Shown here: piece by piece, positions 9,232 through 17,846 of the stretch
Position numbering within the stretch: the stretch's first letter is position 1
How the letters are laid out: each line of letters opens with the position of its first letter
From: Psychroflexus tropicus DSM 15496
GTDB taxonomy: Bacteria; Bacteroidota; Bacteroidia; Flavobacteriales; Flavobacteriaceae
DNA: 64,000 nt
Direction: 5' to 3'
Assembly: GCF_000378765.1 (NCBI RefSeq)
Contig: NZ_KB905342.1
Span: 620,001 to 684,000 of the forward strand
Notes under the pieces: model-generated
What the model was told of the DNA's origin: nothing
What the model saw: only the letters and a program-made list of their open reading frames with translations
The model's database searches: none
Translations under genes and position numbers: made by a program

Positions 9232-10635
9232 ATGCATCACTTTACTGCCACCTATACCGATCTGTATCAGATCAACATGGCACAAGTTTATTTTCAGCAA
9301 GGGAAACATAAGCATGAAGCGGTATTCGATTACTTTTTTAGAAAACTTCCTTATCAAGGTGGCTATGCTGTATTCGCAGGCTTAGAAACCCTTTTGGAAA
9401 TTCTTGAAGAATTTAGATTTTCCCAAGATGATCTGGATTTTTTGAGTGACTACGGTTTAGACCCTGAGTTTATAAATTATCTCAAGGAGTTCAAATTTCA
9501 AGGAACAATCTACAGCGCACAGGAAGGGGATCTTGTGTTCCCAACCAGACCAGTGCTTCAGTTGGAGGCCAATATGATAGAGGCTCAGCTGGTCGAGACC
9601 ATCTTACTGAATACACTCAACTTTCAAACCCTAATCGCCACAAAGGCGAGTCGAATAAAAAAATCTTCTGGAGATCAACAACTTATCGACTTTGGAATGC
9701 GAAGAGCTCAGGGTTCTGGAGCTTATCATGCCAGCAGAGCAGCCTTTATTGGAGGTTTTGAAGCGACGAGTAATGTCGTTGCCGGTAAAGATTTTGAGAT
9801 TCCAATTTCAGGAACCATGGCCCATTCTTTTATCCAAAGCTATGATGATGAACTCACCGCTTTCAGAGACTTTGCTAAAAGTCATCCAAAGAATACCATT
9901 CTCCTAATTGATACTTACGATACGCTTAAAAGCGGTTTACCCAACGCCATTAAGGTAGGTAAAGAAATGAAGGCTAGAGGCGAAGCTCTCAAAGGTATAC
10001 GGCTGGATAGTGGCGATCTATCTTATCTCGCCAAGAAATGCAGAAAAACCCTGGATGAGGCTGGATTGAATCATGTAAAGATTGCAGTGTCCAATCAGTT
10101 GGACGAGTACGTCATCCGAAGTTTAAAAGACCAAAATGGACCCATAGATGTTTTTGGAGTAGGAACCAATTTAGTGATTGGAAAGCCAGATGCAGCTTTG
10201 GATGGAGTGTATAAGTTGGCCTTTGCCAACGACAAGCCCAGAATCAAACTTTCAGAAAATCTAGCTAAGCTGACTCTGCCACACAAAAAACAAGTTTACA
10301 GAATTAGAAATGATAAGGGAGAATTAATAGGTGCCGATGCGATCACCTTAAGAGAAGAAACCGAAATCGATCAGATGAATCATCCTTTCGATAGGTCTAA
10401 ATCATTGCAATTCGTCAATTGTTCAGCAGAACCTTTGTTGTCTAAGGTGATGGAAAACGGTAAACGCCTTCAGCCAACAAAATCACTGATAGAGATTAGA
10501 AATTATTCTGAAAAGCGACTTTCAGAATTGACAGAAGAGTTTCTTCGTTTTGAAAATCCCCACATTTATAAAATTGGGATTTCAGACCGATTACTGGAAG
10601 AACGCGAATTGCTTAGGAACCATTATAAAAATTAA
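9232..10635 (+). CDS. pncB: Nicotinate phosphoribosyltransferase
   Basis: Converts nicotinate and PRPP to nicotinate mononucleotide, the committed step of NAD salvage (Preiss-Handler pathway). The 467-residue length suits the bacterial enzyme. Recognisable segments are TDLYQINMAQVYF at the N-terminus, FGMRRAQGSGA, and GTMAHSFIQSYDDELTAF, in which H198 corresponds to the histidine phosphorylated during ATP-coupled turnover. GIRLDSGDL further on belongs to the phosphoribosyl-binding part. The nicotinamidase gene follows four bases later, so the pair makes nicotinamide usable: nicotinamide to nicotinate to NaMN. Confidence 0.95.
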   Translation: MHHFTATYTDLYQINMAQVYFQQGKHKHEAVFDYFFRKLPYQGGYAVFAGLETLLEILEEFRFSQDDLDFLSDYGLDPEFINYLKEFKFQGTIYSAQEGDLVFPTRPVLQLEANMIEAQLVETILLNTLNFQTLIATKASRIKKSSGDQQLIDFGMRRAQGSGAYHASRAAFIGGFEATSNVVAGKDFEIPISGTMAHSFIQSYDDELTAFRDFAKSHPKNTILLIDTYDTLKSGLPNAIKVGKEMKARGEALKGIRLDSGDLSYLAKKCRKTLDEAGLNHVKIAVSNQLDEYVIRSLKDQNGPIDVFGVGTNLVIGKPDAALDGVYKLAFANDKPRIKLSENLAKLTLPHKKQVYRIRNDKGELIGADAITLREETEIDQMNHPFDRSKSLQFVNCSAEPLLSKVMENGKRLQPTKSLIEIRNYSEKRLSELTEEFLRFENPHIYKIGISDRLLEERELLRNHYKN

Positions 10636-10639
10636 TGCC

Positions 10640-11230
10640 ATGAAAACCTTACTCATTGTAGACGCTCAAAACGATTTCATGCCAGGGGGTAGCCTGGAGG
10701 TAAAACATGGAGACGACATTGTGTCTCATATCAATTTGATTCAGCCACAGTACGATTTGGTGCTGGCCACTCAAGATTGGCATCCGCAACACCACATGAG
10801 TTTTGCATCCAATCATGAGGATCAAAAAGCATTTCAAAATCTAACCATCGATGGTTATGAGCAGACCTTATGGCCAGATCACTGTGTTCAGGGAACCAAA
10901 GGTGCAGAATTTCATCCCCAAATGAACACCAATTGTATAGAAGCCATTTTTAGAAAGGGAACAGATGCTAAAATCGATAGCTACAGTGCCTTCTACGATA
11001 ACCACCATAAGAAATCAACTGGCTTAGCGGGTTACCTAAAGGATAAAGAATGTAAAAGCATCGACATTTGCGGTTTAGCAGGAGATATTTGTGTCTATTT
11101 TACCATCAAAGATGCCTTAAACGAAGGCTTCAAGGTGAGGCTTATTGACCAAGCGACCAAAGCTTTGGATCAGGAAAAATTTGAGCAACAGAAACAAGAG
11201 TTAAAAGCCGAGGGCGTAGTCATTGTATAA
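10640..11230 (+). CDS. pncA: Nicotinamidase
   Basis: Hydrolyses nicotinamide to nicotinate and ammonia. The 196-residue protein has the isochorismatase-fold catalytic set: D8 in VDAQNDFMPGGSL, the metal-binding segment TQDWHPQHHMSF, a lysine in FRKGTD, and the nucleophile C151 in CGLAGDICVYFT. The frame is open further upstream inside pncB, but the ATG at 10640 gives the conserved N-terminus (MKTLLIVDAQNDF) and a four-base gap after the pncB stop, so it is the likely start. Its product is the substrate of the upstream enzyme. Confidence 0.95.
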   Translation: MKTLLIVDAQNDFMPGGSLEVKHGDDIVSHINLIQPQYDLVLATQDWHPQHHMSFASNHEDQKAFQNLTIDGYEQTLWPDHCVQGTKGAEFHPQMNTNCIEAIFRKGTDAKIDSYSAFYDNHHKKSTGLAGYLKDKECKSIDICGLAGDICVYFTIKDALNEGFKVRLIDQATKALDQEKFEQQKQELKAEGVVIV

Positions 11231-11291
11231 TTTCTATTGAATTTGCTATTGTTAGCTTTGTGCATTTTGAGATAGTCAACTTAAGTGTTCT

Positions 11292-11345
11292 CGTACATCT
11301 TATCCGGCGCCTTGGGTGTAAAGTTTTAACTGAAGTCGGCGTGGG
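11292..11345 (+). repeat. Short dispersed intergenic repeat, copy 1
   Basis: This stretch shares an interrupted similarity with 22485-22540: cgta(c/t)atctt, then a (c/t)cttgggtg block, then a ttaact block. It lies in the 285-base gap between pncA and the convergent helicase gene. Neither copy encodes a protein. It may be part of a dispersed flavobacterial intergenic element; the similarity was judged by eye. Confidence 0.45.
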
Positions 11346-11393
11346 GAATATTTTAGATTTTACATTTCTAATCTGATATTTCAAATTTACTAT

Positions 11394-11449
11394 CAACTCA
11401 CCAACTCACCAACTCACCAACTCACCAACTCACCAACTCACCAACTCAT
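11394..11449 (+). repeat. 8-bp tandem repeat (CAACTCAC x7)
   Basis: Seven tandem copies of CAACTCAC, the last ending in T. The array starts directly after AT-rich spacer and ends 66 bases before the stop codon of the helicase gene. It is perfect apart from the last unit, so slippage-type expansion is likely. It lies outside coding sequence and is in neither gene's upstream region, so phase variation is not suggested. Confidence 0.9.
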
Positions 11450-11515
11450 TAACTAATTTCTCATTCCAAATTTACGAGTTAATTTTAGATAATTTAATTT
11501 TTACTCACGACTCGA

Positions 11516-13969
11516 CTACTTCTGCAGCTTCTTGATCATTTTCTGAATGCGATCACTCAATTTTTCTGAAGATAATTTTTCACGTAACCGGTCTGTAATG
11601 ATGGGAAAGGAAAAGGGAGTAGGTTTATGGCATGACTTCCAGACGATCTCTTGAGTAGCAATCCGTTCCATAGCATTTTGCAAACGTCCTTGTTCCAGAG
11701 AATGCTCAAAAGTTTCGGTAAAAGCTTGCTGATACAATGGATTATCTGGATCAAAGTCTTTAAAGACATCAAAAATCAATTGAGAACTCGATTGCAGGTG
11801 TTTGTTTTTGATCAGTTTATTAGGATAACCTGTAAAAACCAAACCAGCAATTACTGCAATATCTCTAAATTTTCGTCTTGCCATTTCGGTGGCATTTAAA
11901 CTTTTAGATAAATCATCCAGTAAATATTCCGCAGAAAACAGGTTGTTATCCAGTACAGATTGCATGTCTACCGGTTGGTCCGATAGTAGTTCAAAGCCAT
12001 AATCATTAAAGGCCAAAGAAAATGAAATAGGCGATAGTAAACTTATTCGATAAGCCAGCAAGCTCCCCATTGCTTCGTGAACAAACCTACCCTCAAAAGG
12101 ATAGAAAATATGATGATAACCATCACGGGTTTTAAAGGTTTCAATCAAAAATTGATGAGGTCTGGGAACAATAGACTCTAATTTTTGACGTTCGAAGATG
12201 GGTTCCAGAGCCACGAGTTCAGGGCTTTTATTGTCAGCATCCTGGTTGTATAATTCCTCCCGAAGAAGCTCACTCATTTGAGAAGTCAATGTTAATCTTC
12301 CGCCCATCCAGCTCGGTACTTTAGAGGTTTTAGATTTAGATTTTCTCACCAGGACCTGCATCTGCTTTACCCGGACCAATTCCAAGTTTCTGCCTGCAAA
12401 CGTAAACACATCCCCTGGCTTCAATTTGGAAATAAACCATTCTTCGATGGAGCCGATAAAACCTCCAGTCATATATTTAACGGTCAAAACAGCATCGCTT
12501 ACAATAGTTCCGATTTGCAGTCGATGACGCATCGCAATTCCTTTTCGGTTCACTTTAAGCAAGCCGTCTTCCTCAATGTCTACTTTTCTGTATTCATCGT
12601 AAGTCTGCAAAGCTTCTCCGCCTTTGGTAATAAAATTCAAAGCCCAGTTCCACTGTTCCTCCGTGAGGGTCTGGAAGCAAAAGGTGGATTGGATTTCTGG
12701 TAAAATATCAGAAGGGTAAAAGCCATCGGAAACCGCAAGAGTAGTCAAGTATTGAACTAACACATCAAAACTATTCAAATACGGCAAACGATCTTCTACT
12801 GCTTTACTTTCTACCGCCTTTTGTAGAGCCGAAGCTTCAATCAATTCAATAGCATGGGTAGGTAAAAAATAGATCACGCTGGCTTTACCTGGCTGGTGAC
12901 CGCTTCTTCCAGCGCGCTGTAAAAATCTCGCTACGCCCTTGGGTCCACCAATTTGAATAATGGTTTCTACAGGCGCAAAATCAACTCCCAGGTCCAAACT
13001 CGAAGTGCAAACCACCGCTTTTAAACTTTCGTTTCGGATGGCGCTCTCTACCCAAAGCCGAGTTTCTTTATTAATACTCCCGTGGTGCATTGCCAGTTCC
13101 CCGGCAAATTCTGGATGCTTTTCCAGAATTTTTTGAAACCAGATTTCACACTGAGAGCGGGTATTGGTAAAGAGAAGGGTTGTTTTGGAAGCTTTGAGGA
13201 TAGGGATTACCTCTTCTAATAAATGCAATCCCAAATGACCACGCCAGGGGAATTTATCCATGGTGTCTGGAATGATGCTTTGAACACGAATAGCCTTTTC
13301 GAGATCTGCTTTTACGAGCTTGGAATTTTCGAGAAGTTCAGGATTTACACCCAGGAGTACCTCACGGGCCTGATCCAGATTTCCGATGGTGGCCGAAATT
13401 CCCCAGATGCGAAGTTTAGAATTAATGGTTTTAAAGCGAGAGAGCGCCAATTCCATTTGTACACCACGTTTGGTGCCCAAGAGTTCATGCCATTCATCTA
13501 CCACAATCGCCTGGCAATCTCTAAAGGTTTTAGGATAGTCTTTAGAGGCTAACAAAAGCTGAAGACTCTCTGGAGTAGTCACCAAGAGGTCGGGCATTTT
13601 CCTCTTTTGTTTGGCTCTTTCTTTTTGTGGAGTATCCCCCGTTCGAATACCGATGCTCATATCCAGGTCCAGATCCAAAATCAATTGCTCTGCAGCCTGT
13701 TGGATTTCAATAGAAAGCGCTCTTAGCGGCGTGATCCAGACTGCCTTTAAGCTTGAAGACTTGCGTTTTTGCCCTGATTTGAGTTTTAAAATTTCCAAAA
13801 AAATAGGAACCCAAAGCGCGTAGGTTTTACCACTGCCGGTGGGAGCATTTAGCAAACCGTGTTTACCTTCTGCAAAAGCTTGCCAGGTTTCAGTCTGGAA
13901 TTTAAAAGGAGTCCAGCCCTTGGAGGCAAACCAATTGGTGAATAAGGATATATCAGCTGGCTTAGGCAT
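11516..13969 (-). CDS. Ligase-associated DNA damage response DEXH-box helicase (Lhr-like)
   Basis: A superfamily 2 helicase of about 817 residues. The Walker A motif APTGSGKT is near residue 46, the DEWH motif (VVDEWHELLG) near 165, motif III is SATIGN, and the arginine-finger region is QRAGRSGHQPG. An Lhr/DUF4145-like C-terminal extension follows. Length and motifs match the TIGR04121-type helicase, which in many bacteria sits with an ATP-dependent ligase, an exonuclease and a phosphoesterase in a repair operon. None of those partners is in this window. The frame opens at an ATG at 13981; the internal ATG at 13969 (MPKPADI) looks the better start. Role in repair is inferred from the family. 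Confidence 0.88.
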   Translation of the reverse strand: MPKPADISLFTNWFASKGWTPFKFQTETWQAFAEGKHGLLNAPTGSGKTYALWVPIFLEILKLKSGQKRKSSSLKAVWITPLRALSIEIQQAAEQLILDLDLDMSIGIRTGDTPQKERAKQKRKMPDLLVTTPESLQLLLASKDYPKTFRDCQAIVVDEWHELLGTKRGVQMELALSRFKTINSKLRIWGISATIGNLDQAREVLLGVNPELLENSKLVKADLEKAIRVQSIIPDTMDKFPWRGHLGLHLLEEVIPILKASKTTLLFTNTRSQCEIWFQKILEKHPEFAGELAMHHGSINKETRLWVESAIRNESLKAVVCTSSLDLGVDFAPVETIIQIGGPKGVARFLQRAGRSGHQPGKASVIYFLPTHAIELIEASALQKAVESKAVEDRLPYLNSFDVLVQYLTTLAVSDGFYPSDILPEIQSTFCFQTLTEEQWNWALNFITKGGEALQTYDEYRKVDIEEDGLLKVNRKGIAMRHRLQIGTIVSDAVLTVKYMTGGFIGSIEEWFISKLKPGDVFTFAGRNLELVRVKQMQVLVRKSKSKTSKVPSWMGGRLTLTSQMSELLREELYNQDADNKSPELVALEPIFERQKLESIVPRPHQFLIETFKTRDGYHHIFYPFEGRFVHEAMGSLLAYRISLLSPISFSLAFNDYGFELLSDQPVDMQSVLDNNLFSAEYLLDDLSKSLNATEMARRKFRDIAVIAGLVFTGYPNKLIKNKHLQSSSQLIFDVFKDFDPDNPLYQQAFTETFEHSLEQGRLQNAMERIATQEIVWKSCHKPTPFSFPIITDRLREKLSSEKLSDRIQKMIKKLQK

Positions 13970-14071
13970 ATGTACAAACATAAGTATATTTCTACTTCAA
14001 CTATTCCTTCAACTTTACCAAAATTCAGAATCATATTCATTGATAGTTAAAGAGATCTTGAAAATTAGAAT

Positions 14072-14079
14072 TAACTTTG
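14072..14079 (+). promoter_or_regulatory. Putative -7 promoter element
   Basis: TAACTTTG fits TAnnTTTG and lies 24 bases upstream of the thioredoxin-like gene, in the divergent gap after the helicase start. A -33 TTTG at the expected distance is not clear. Confidence 0.4.
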
Positions 14080-14103
14080 TGACCTAAATTATTTTAAAGA
14101 CTT

Positions 14104-14583
14104 ATGAGATATTGCTTCCTCTTAATCACTTTCTTGAGTTTTCAGATCAATCTTGCTCAGGAGTATCCTGAAACCTTGCCAGACTTCAATCTTATAACCT
14201 TAGAGGAAGATGCATTCACTCGAGAAGAAGTTAAGGAGAATGACTATTCTTATTTTATTTACTTTAGTCCAACTTGTGGTCATTGCATAGATGCTTTTAA
14301 ATTTCTAAATCTAAAAGCAACTCAAGTTGAAAAGGCTAATGTTCAGGTGTATCCTGTTTCTACCAATACGAAAGAGCTCACCCTAAATTTCTTTGATAAG
14401 CATGCCTCTAAAATCTTTGATTTAGAAAATGTTTTTGTGACTAGAGATGAGGGTTTCAGATTTGCCGACTTAATGAACGTCGTTTCCTTTCCTACTTCCT
14501 TTTTGTATGATAGTAATGGTAAATTGATTAAGGCTTATGAAGGAGAGGCAGAAATTCTTCTCTTTTTAAACGACATAAAATAA
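14104..14583 (+). CDS. Secreted thioredoxin-like thiol-disulfide protein
   Basis: A 159-residue protein with an N-terminal signal peptide ending near residue 18 (ITFLSFQINLAQ). It has a thioredoxin fold: the redox motif CGHC (C58, C61) follows the strand YFIYFSPT, and a cis-proline-type segment VVSFPTSFLYDSNGKL lies near residues 132-147. The protein is therefore expected in the periplasm, in thiol-disulfide exchange of the TlpA/ResA type. It stands alone between a convergent-free gap and the haem genes. The partner protein is unknown; cytochrome c maturation is possible but nothing here shows it. Confidence 0.8.
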   Translation: MRYCFLLITFLSFQINLAQEYPETLPDFNLITLEEDAFTREEVKENDYSYFIYFSPTCGHCIDAFKFLNLKATQVEKANVQVYPVSTNTKELTLNFFDKHASKIFDLENVFVTRDEGFRFADLMNVVSFPTSFLYDSNGKLIKAYEGEAEILLFLNDIK

Positions 14584-14655
14584 GATTCTGTCGTTACTTG
14601 CTTTTTTTATAACCCTTAGCTTTAGACCTATCACAAGATTCTATCAAAATTAGCT

Positions 14656-14683
14656 TTTGTTAAAATCATTCGGCTTAATTTTG
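14656..14683 (+). promoter_or_regulatory. Putative promoter of hemH
   Basis: TTTG at 14656-14659 and TAATTTTG at 14676-14683 (TAnnTTTG) are separated by 16 bases, slightly short of the usual spacing. A leader of about 70 bases would precede the hemH start. Confidence 0.45.
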
Positions 14684-14758
14684 AAGAAGTTAATTTGAAT
14701 CTATCTTTTTAAAAAGTTCAGATCCAATATCTATTTACCTAAGCATTAAAACGAAACT

Positions 14759-15796
14759 ATGAAAGGAGTATTAATGGTCAACTTGGGATCCCCAAAGTCT
14801 ACCGATCCCAAAGATGTAAAAACCTACTTGGGCGAATTCCTCATGGATGAAAGGGTGATAGACGTTCCTAAATTTTTCAGAACCTTACTGGTCAAAGGAA
14901 TTGTCTTAAACACACGACCTAAAAAATCAGCTGAGGCTTATTCTAAAATCTGGTGGGATGAAGGCTCACCGCTTATCGTATTATCCAAACGCCTTAGAAC
15001 TGGCGTGGACGAAAAAACTAGTGTTCCAGTTTCATTAGCCATGCGCTACGGACAGCCTGATATCAAATCTGGACTACAAGAGCTGCATGATCAAGGCGTA
15101 GATGAAGTGTTGTTGATGCCCTTATATCCTCAATTTGCCATGGCGACTACCGAAACTATTCTGGTGCTGGCAGAGGAATTGAGAAGAGAGCATTTTCCTA
15201 ACATGTCTTTTACTACCGTACCGCCATTTTATAATCACCCAGATTACGTGACTGTCCTTTCGCGTAGTATAGGAGAAAAGCTAGATGAATTCGATTACGA
15301 TCATCTTTTGTTTAGTTATCATGGTGTTCCAGAACGTCACATCAGAAAAAGCGATATCACCAACTCCCATTGTAAAGTCGACGGCTCCTGTTGTCAAACG
15401 CCTTCCAAAGCGCATCAATTTTGCTATAGACATCAGTGTTTTGAAACGACTCGTGGTGTTGCCAAAACACTTGGGTTGAAAGAAGGTACTTACAGTACTT
15501 CGTTTCAGTCACGCTTAGGATTTGACCCATGGTTGAAGCCCTACACCGATAGAACCGTTGAGAAATTAGGTTTGGAAGGGACCAAGAAACTAGCAGTAGT
15601 CTCTCCAGCCTTTGTTTCCGACTGTTTGGAAACTCTGGAAGAAATCAATATGGAAGCCAGAGAAATTTTTGAAGAATCTGGTGGAGATGATTTTATGTTT
15701 ATTCCCTGCCTTAACGATAGGGAAGACTGGATCAAAACACTAAGCCGTTGGGTAGATGAATGGGCGCATCAGGAAGAAGCGGTAAAAACCTCATAA
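14759..15796 (+). CDS. hemH: Ferrochelatase
   Basis: Inserts iron into the porphyrin ring in the last step of haem synthesis. The 345-residue protein starts with KGVLMVNLGSPKSTDPKDV, the family's N-terminal signature. It contains the catalytic histidine H188 in FSYHGVPERH and an acidic metal-path segment SDCLETLEEINMEAREIF. A cysteine-rich insert (CKVDGSCC, then CYRHQC) follows the catalytic histidine, as in many bacterial ferrochelatases. The MATE transporter gene starts on the next base after its stop, and hemJ, hemB and hemE follow within 7 kb, so this is a loose haem locus. Confidence 0.95.
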   Translation: MKGVLMVNLGSPKSTDPKDVKTYLGEFLMDERVIDVPKFFRTLLVKGIVLNTRPKKSAEAYSKIWWDEGSPLIVLSKRLRTGVDEKTSVPVSLAMRYGQPDIKSGLQELHDQGVDEVLLMPLYPQFAMATTETILVLAEELRREHFPNMSFTTVPPFYNHPDYVTVLSRSIGEKLDEFDYDHLLFSYHGVPERHIRKSDITNSHCKVDGSCCQTPSKAHQFCYRHQCFETTRGVAKTLGLKEGTYSTSFQSRLGFDPWLKPYTDRTVEKLGLEGTKKLAVVSPAFVSDCLETLEEINMEAREIFEESGGDDFMFIPCLNDREDWIKTLSRWVDEWAHQEEAVKTS

Positions 15797-17167
15797 ATGG
15801 CTAAAGTCAACTCTGAAGAATTAGGAAACAAACCCATCGGGCCACTGCTTATAAAACAAGCGGTACCAGCGTCTATAGGAATTTTAGTGATGTCCATCAA
15901 TATTTTGGTGGACACTATTTTTGTAGGAAACTGGATCGGCTCCATCGGGATCGCAGCGATCAATGTAGTTTTGCCTGTTTCCTTCTTTATTGCAGCTTTA
16001 GGGATGGCGATAGGAATTGGAGGATCCTCTATTATCTCCAGAGCTTTAGGAGCAGATAATGACAAAAAGGCACTCAAAACCTTTGGTAACCAAATTACCA
16101 TCACCCTGCTGGTGACCGTCACCATGGTCATTATTGGCTTAACTTTCATCAATGAATTGATTCCCGCATTTGGGGGCAAAGGCGATATTTTTGACCCTGC
16201 TAAAATATATTACAGAGTTGTTCTTTATGGTGTGCCCATATTGGCTTTAGCGATGATGGGGAATAGCGTCATCAGAGCCGAAGGCAAGCCTAAATTTGCA
16301 ATGGTAGCGATGATTATCCCTTCCGTGGGAAACCTAATTATGGACTACGTGTTTATCCATGTGATGGACTATGGCATGCTAGGTGCTGCCTGGGCAACTA
16401 CAGGCTCATACATACTTTGTATGGGTTATATTTTATGGTTCTTCCTCTCTAAACATTCAGAACTTAAGATTCGATTTTCAGATTTTGGATTTGATTTCAG
16501 TATTCTCAAAGAAATAGGTGCTTTAGGATTTGTAACCCTATCCAGGCAAGCTGTCGTCAGTGTAACCTATTTGCTGCTCAATAACATTTTATTCGAACTT
16601 GGAGGTGAATCTTCAGTAGCCTCTTATGCGATCATTGCCCGAATGCTTATGTTTGCCTTATTTCCTGTACTAGGCGTGACTCAAGGATTTCTGCCCATCG
16701 CAGGATACAATTATGGAGCAGAGCAGTATTCAAGAGTGAGAGAAAGCATCAACAAAGCTATAGGCTACGCTTCAGCTGTGGCTTTTTTGGTATTTGCTTT
16801 AATCATGATTTTTCCAGAAGCTATCGTGTCTGTGTTTACCAACAATGAGCAAGTAATTCAAGAAACGCCCTCAGCGATGCGTTGGGTGTTTGCTGCCATT
16901 CCTATAATCGCTTTACAGCTTATAGGGAGTGCCTACTTTCAAGCTATTGGTAAAGCCATTCCAGCCCTTTTACTCACATTATCCAGACAGGGTTTTGTCT
17001 TTATTCCTCTAATTTTAATTTTACCGAATTATTACGGTGAGCTCGGAGTGTGGATATCCTTTCCTCTAGCCGATCTTTTGTCTACTATTATTACTGGTTA
17101 TTTCCTTAGACGCGAAGTGAAATCGAATTTAATTATTAAGAATGAGGCTGAAGTGGAAGCGACTTAG
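15797..17167 (+). CDS. MATE family efflux transporter
   Basis: A 456-residue inner-membrane protein with twelve predicted helices in two halves, the MATE arrangement. The N-terminal segment KQAVPASIGILVMSINILVD and GTIFVGNWIG-like residues after it are typical, as is SRALGADNDKKA after helix 2. The second half contains a parallel segment (GYNYGAEQYSRVRESI). It would exchange a cation or organic substrate against Na+ or H+. Its start is immediately after the hemH stop with no gap, so it is co-transcribed with hemH. Export of porphyrins is a tempting idea but only context supports it. Confidence 0.9.
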   Translation: MAKVNSEELGNKPIGPLLIKQAVPASIGILVMSINILVDTIFVGNWIGSIGIAAINVVLPVSFFIAALGMAIGIGGSSIISRALGADNDKKALKTFGNQITITLLVTVTMVIIGLTFINELIPAFGGKGDIFDPAKIYYRVVLYGVPILALAMMGNSVIRAEGKPKFAMVAMIIPSVGNLIMDYVFIHVMDYGMLGAAWATTGSYILCMGYILWFFLSKHSELKIRFSDFGFDFSILKEIGALGFVTLSRQAVVSVTYLLLNNILFELGGESSVASYAIIARMLMFALFPVLGVTQGFLPIAGYNYGAEQYSRVRESINKAIGYASAVAFLVFALIMIFPEAIVSVFTNNEQVIQETPSAMRWVFAAIPIIALQLIGSAYFQAIGKAIPALLLTLSRQGFVFIPLILILPNYYGELGVWISFPLADLLSTIITGYFLRREVKSNLIIKNEAEVEAT

Positions 17168-17205
17168 TCAAATAGTCTTTGAGTTGGTTAGTCTTTGAGT
17201 TTATG
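17168..17205 (+). repeat. Degenerate GAGTTGGT-type tandem repeat
   Basis: Two copies of a tagtctttgagtt unit, joined by ggt. The core GAGTTGGT is the complement of the ACCAACTC unit in the array at 11394-11449, so this may be a decayed, inverted relative. The rest of the 133-base gap before hemJ is AT rich without a clear signal. Confidence 0.45.
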
Positions 17206-17300
17206 AGTAAAAAAAAAGTCTATGTTCTTTAAGAAGTCGCATAGGACTAATAAATCTTCCAGTAATGATTATCTTTGATTTATAAACATAACTGCTACGA

Positions 17301-17846
17301 GTGGAATACAATTATATCAAATCCCTTCACCTCATTTTTGTGATTACCTGGTTTGCGGGTTTGTTTTATATCCCTCGACTTTTTATCTACCATATCGAAG
17401 CCCGGGAAAAACCACAACCCGATGCTGATATTTTGAGTGAACAACTTAAACTCATGTCGAAGCGCCTATGGTACATCATCACCTGGCCCTCTGCTGTTCT
17501 TGCTACTGGTTTTGCCATCTGGCTTTTGATCTTAGTTCCCGGCTGGCTGGAGCAAAGCTGGATGCACGTCAAGCTCACTTTTGTCGCTTTGCTTTTTGCT
17601 TATCACATCAAAAATCATTTGATTTTTAAGCAATTTCAAAACGATGATATCCGCTGGACTTCCAACGGAATGCGTCTGTGGAATGAAGGGGCGACGCTTA
17701 TCTTATTTGCGATTGTGTTTTTGGTCATCGTGAAAAGTGCCCTCAGCTGGGTTTGGGGGTTAGTGGGACTAATTGGCCTTGGTGTGGTTTTGATGCTTGG
17801 TATCAAACTTTATAAAAGAATTAGAAATCGTAATCCTTCAGCCTGA
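17301..17846 (+). CDS. hemJ: Protoporphyrinogen oxidase HemJ (CopD-like membrane protein)
   Basis: A 181-residue membrane protein with four to five helices, in the UPF0093/HemJ family. HemJ oxidises protoporphyrinogen IX to protoporphyrin IX, the substrate of the ferrochelatase encoded nearby. The conserved H10 lies in KSLHLIFVITWFAGLFY, and K91 in MHVKLTF corresponds to the second residue needed for activity in studied members. The start codon is GTG. Its TGA overlaps the ATG of the histidine kinase by one base. No HemG or HemY is visible in the window. Confidence 0.88.
   Translation: MEYNYIKSLHLIFVITWFAGLFYIPRLFIYHIEAREKPQPDADILSEQLKLMSKRLWYIITWPSAVLATGFAIWLLILVPGWLEQSWMHVKLTFVALLFAYHIKNHLIFKQFQNDDIRWTSNGMRLWNEGATLILFAIVFLVIVKSALSWVWGLVGLIGLGVVLMLGIKLYKRIRNRNPSA

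Noticed and set aside
11394-11449. Possible CRISPR array
   Set aside because: The units are 8 bases long and directly adjacent with no spacers, and there are no cas genes.
13223-13552. Plus-strand open frame opposite the helicase gene
   Set aside because: It lies fully inside the helicase gene, whose motifs are convincing; the frame is a shadow of its codon pattern.
14759-17167. MATE gene as a dedicated porphyrin exporter
   Set aside because: Only adjacency to hemH supports it; no sequence feature indicates the substrate.
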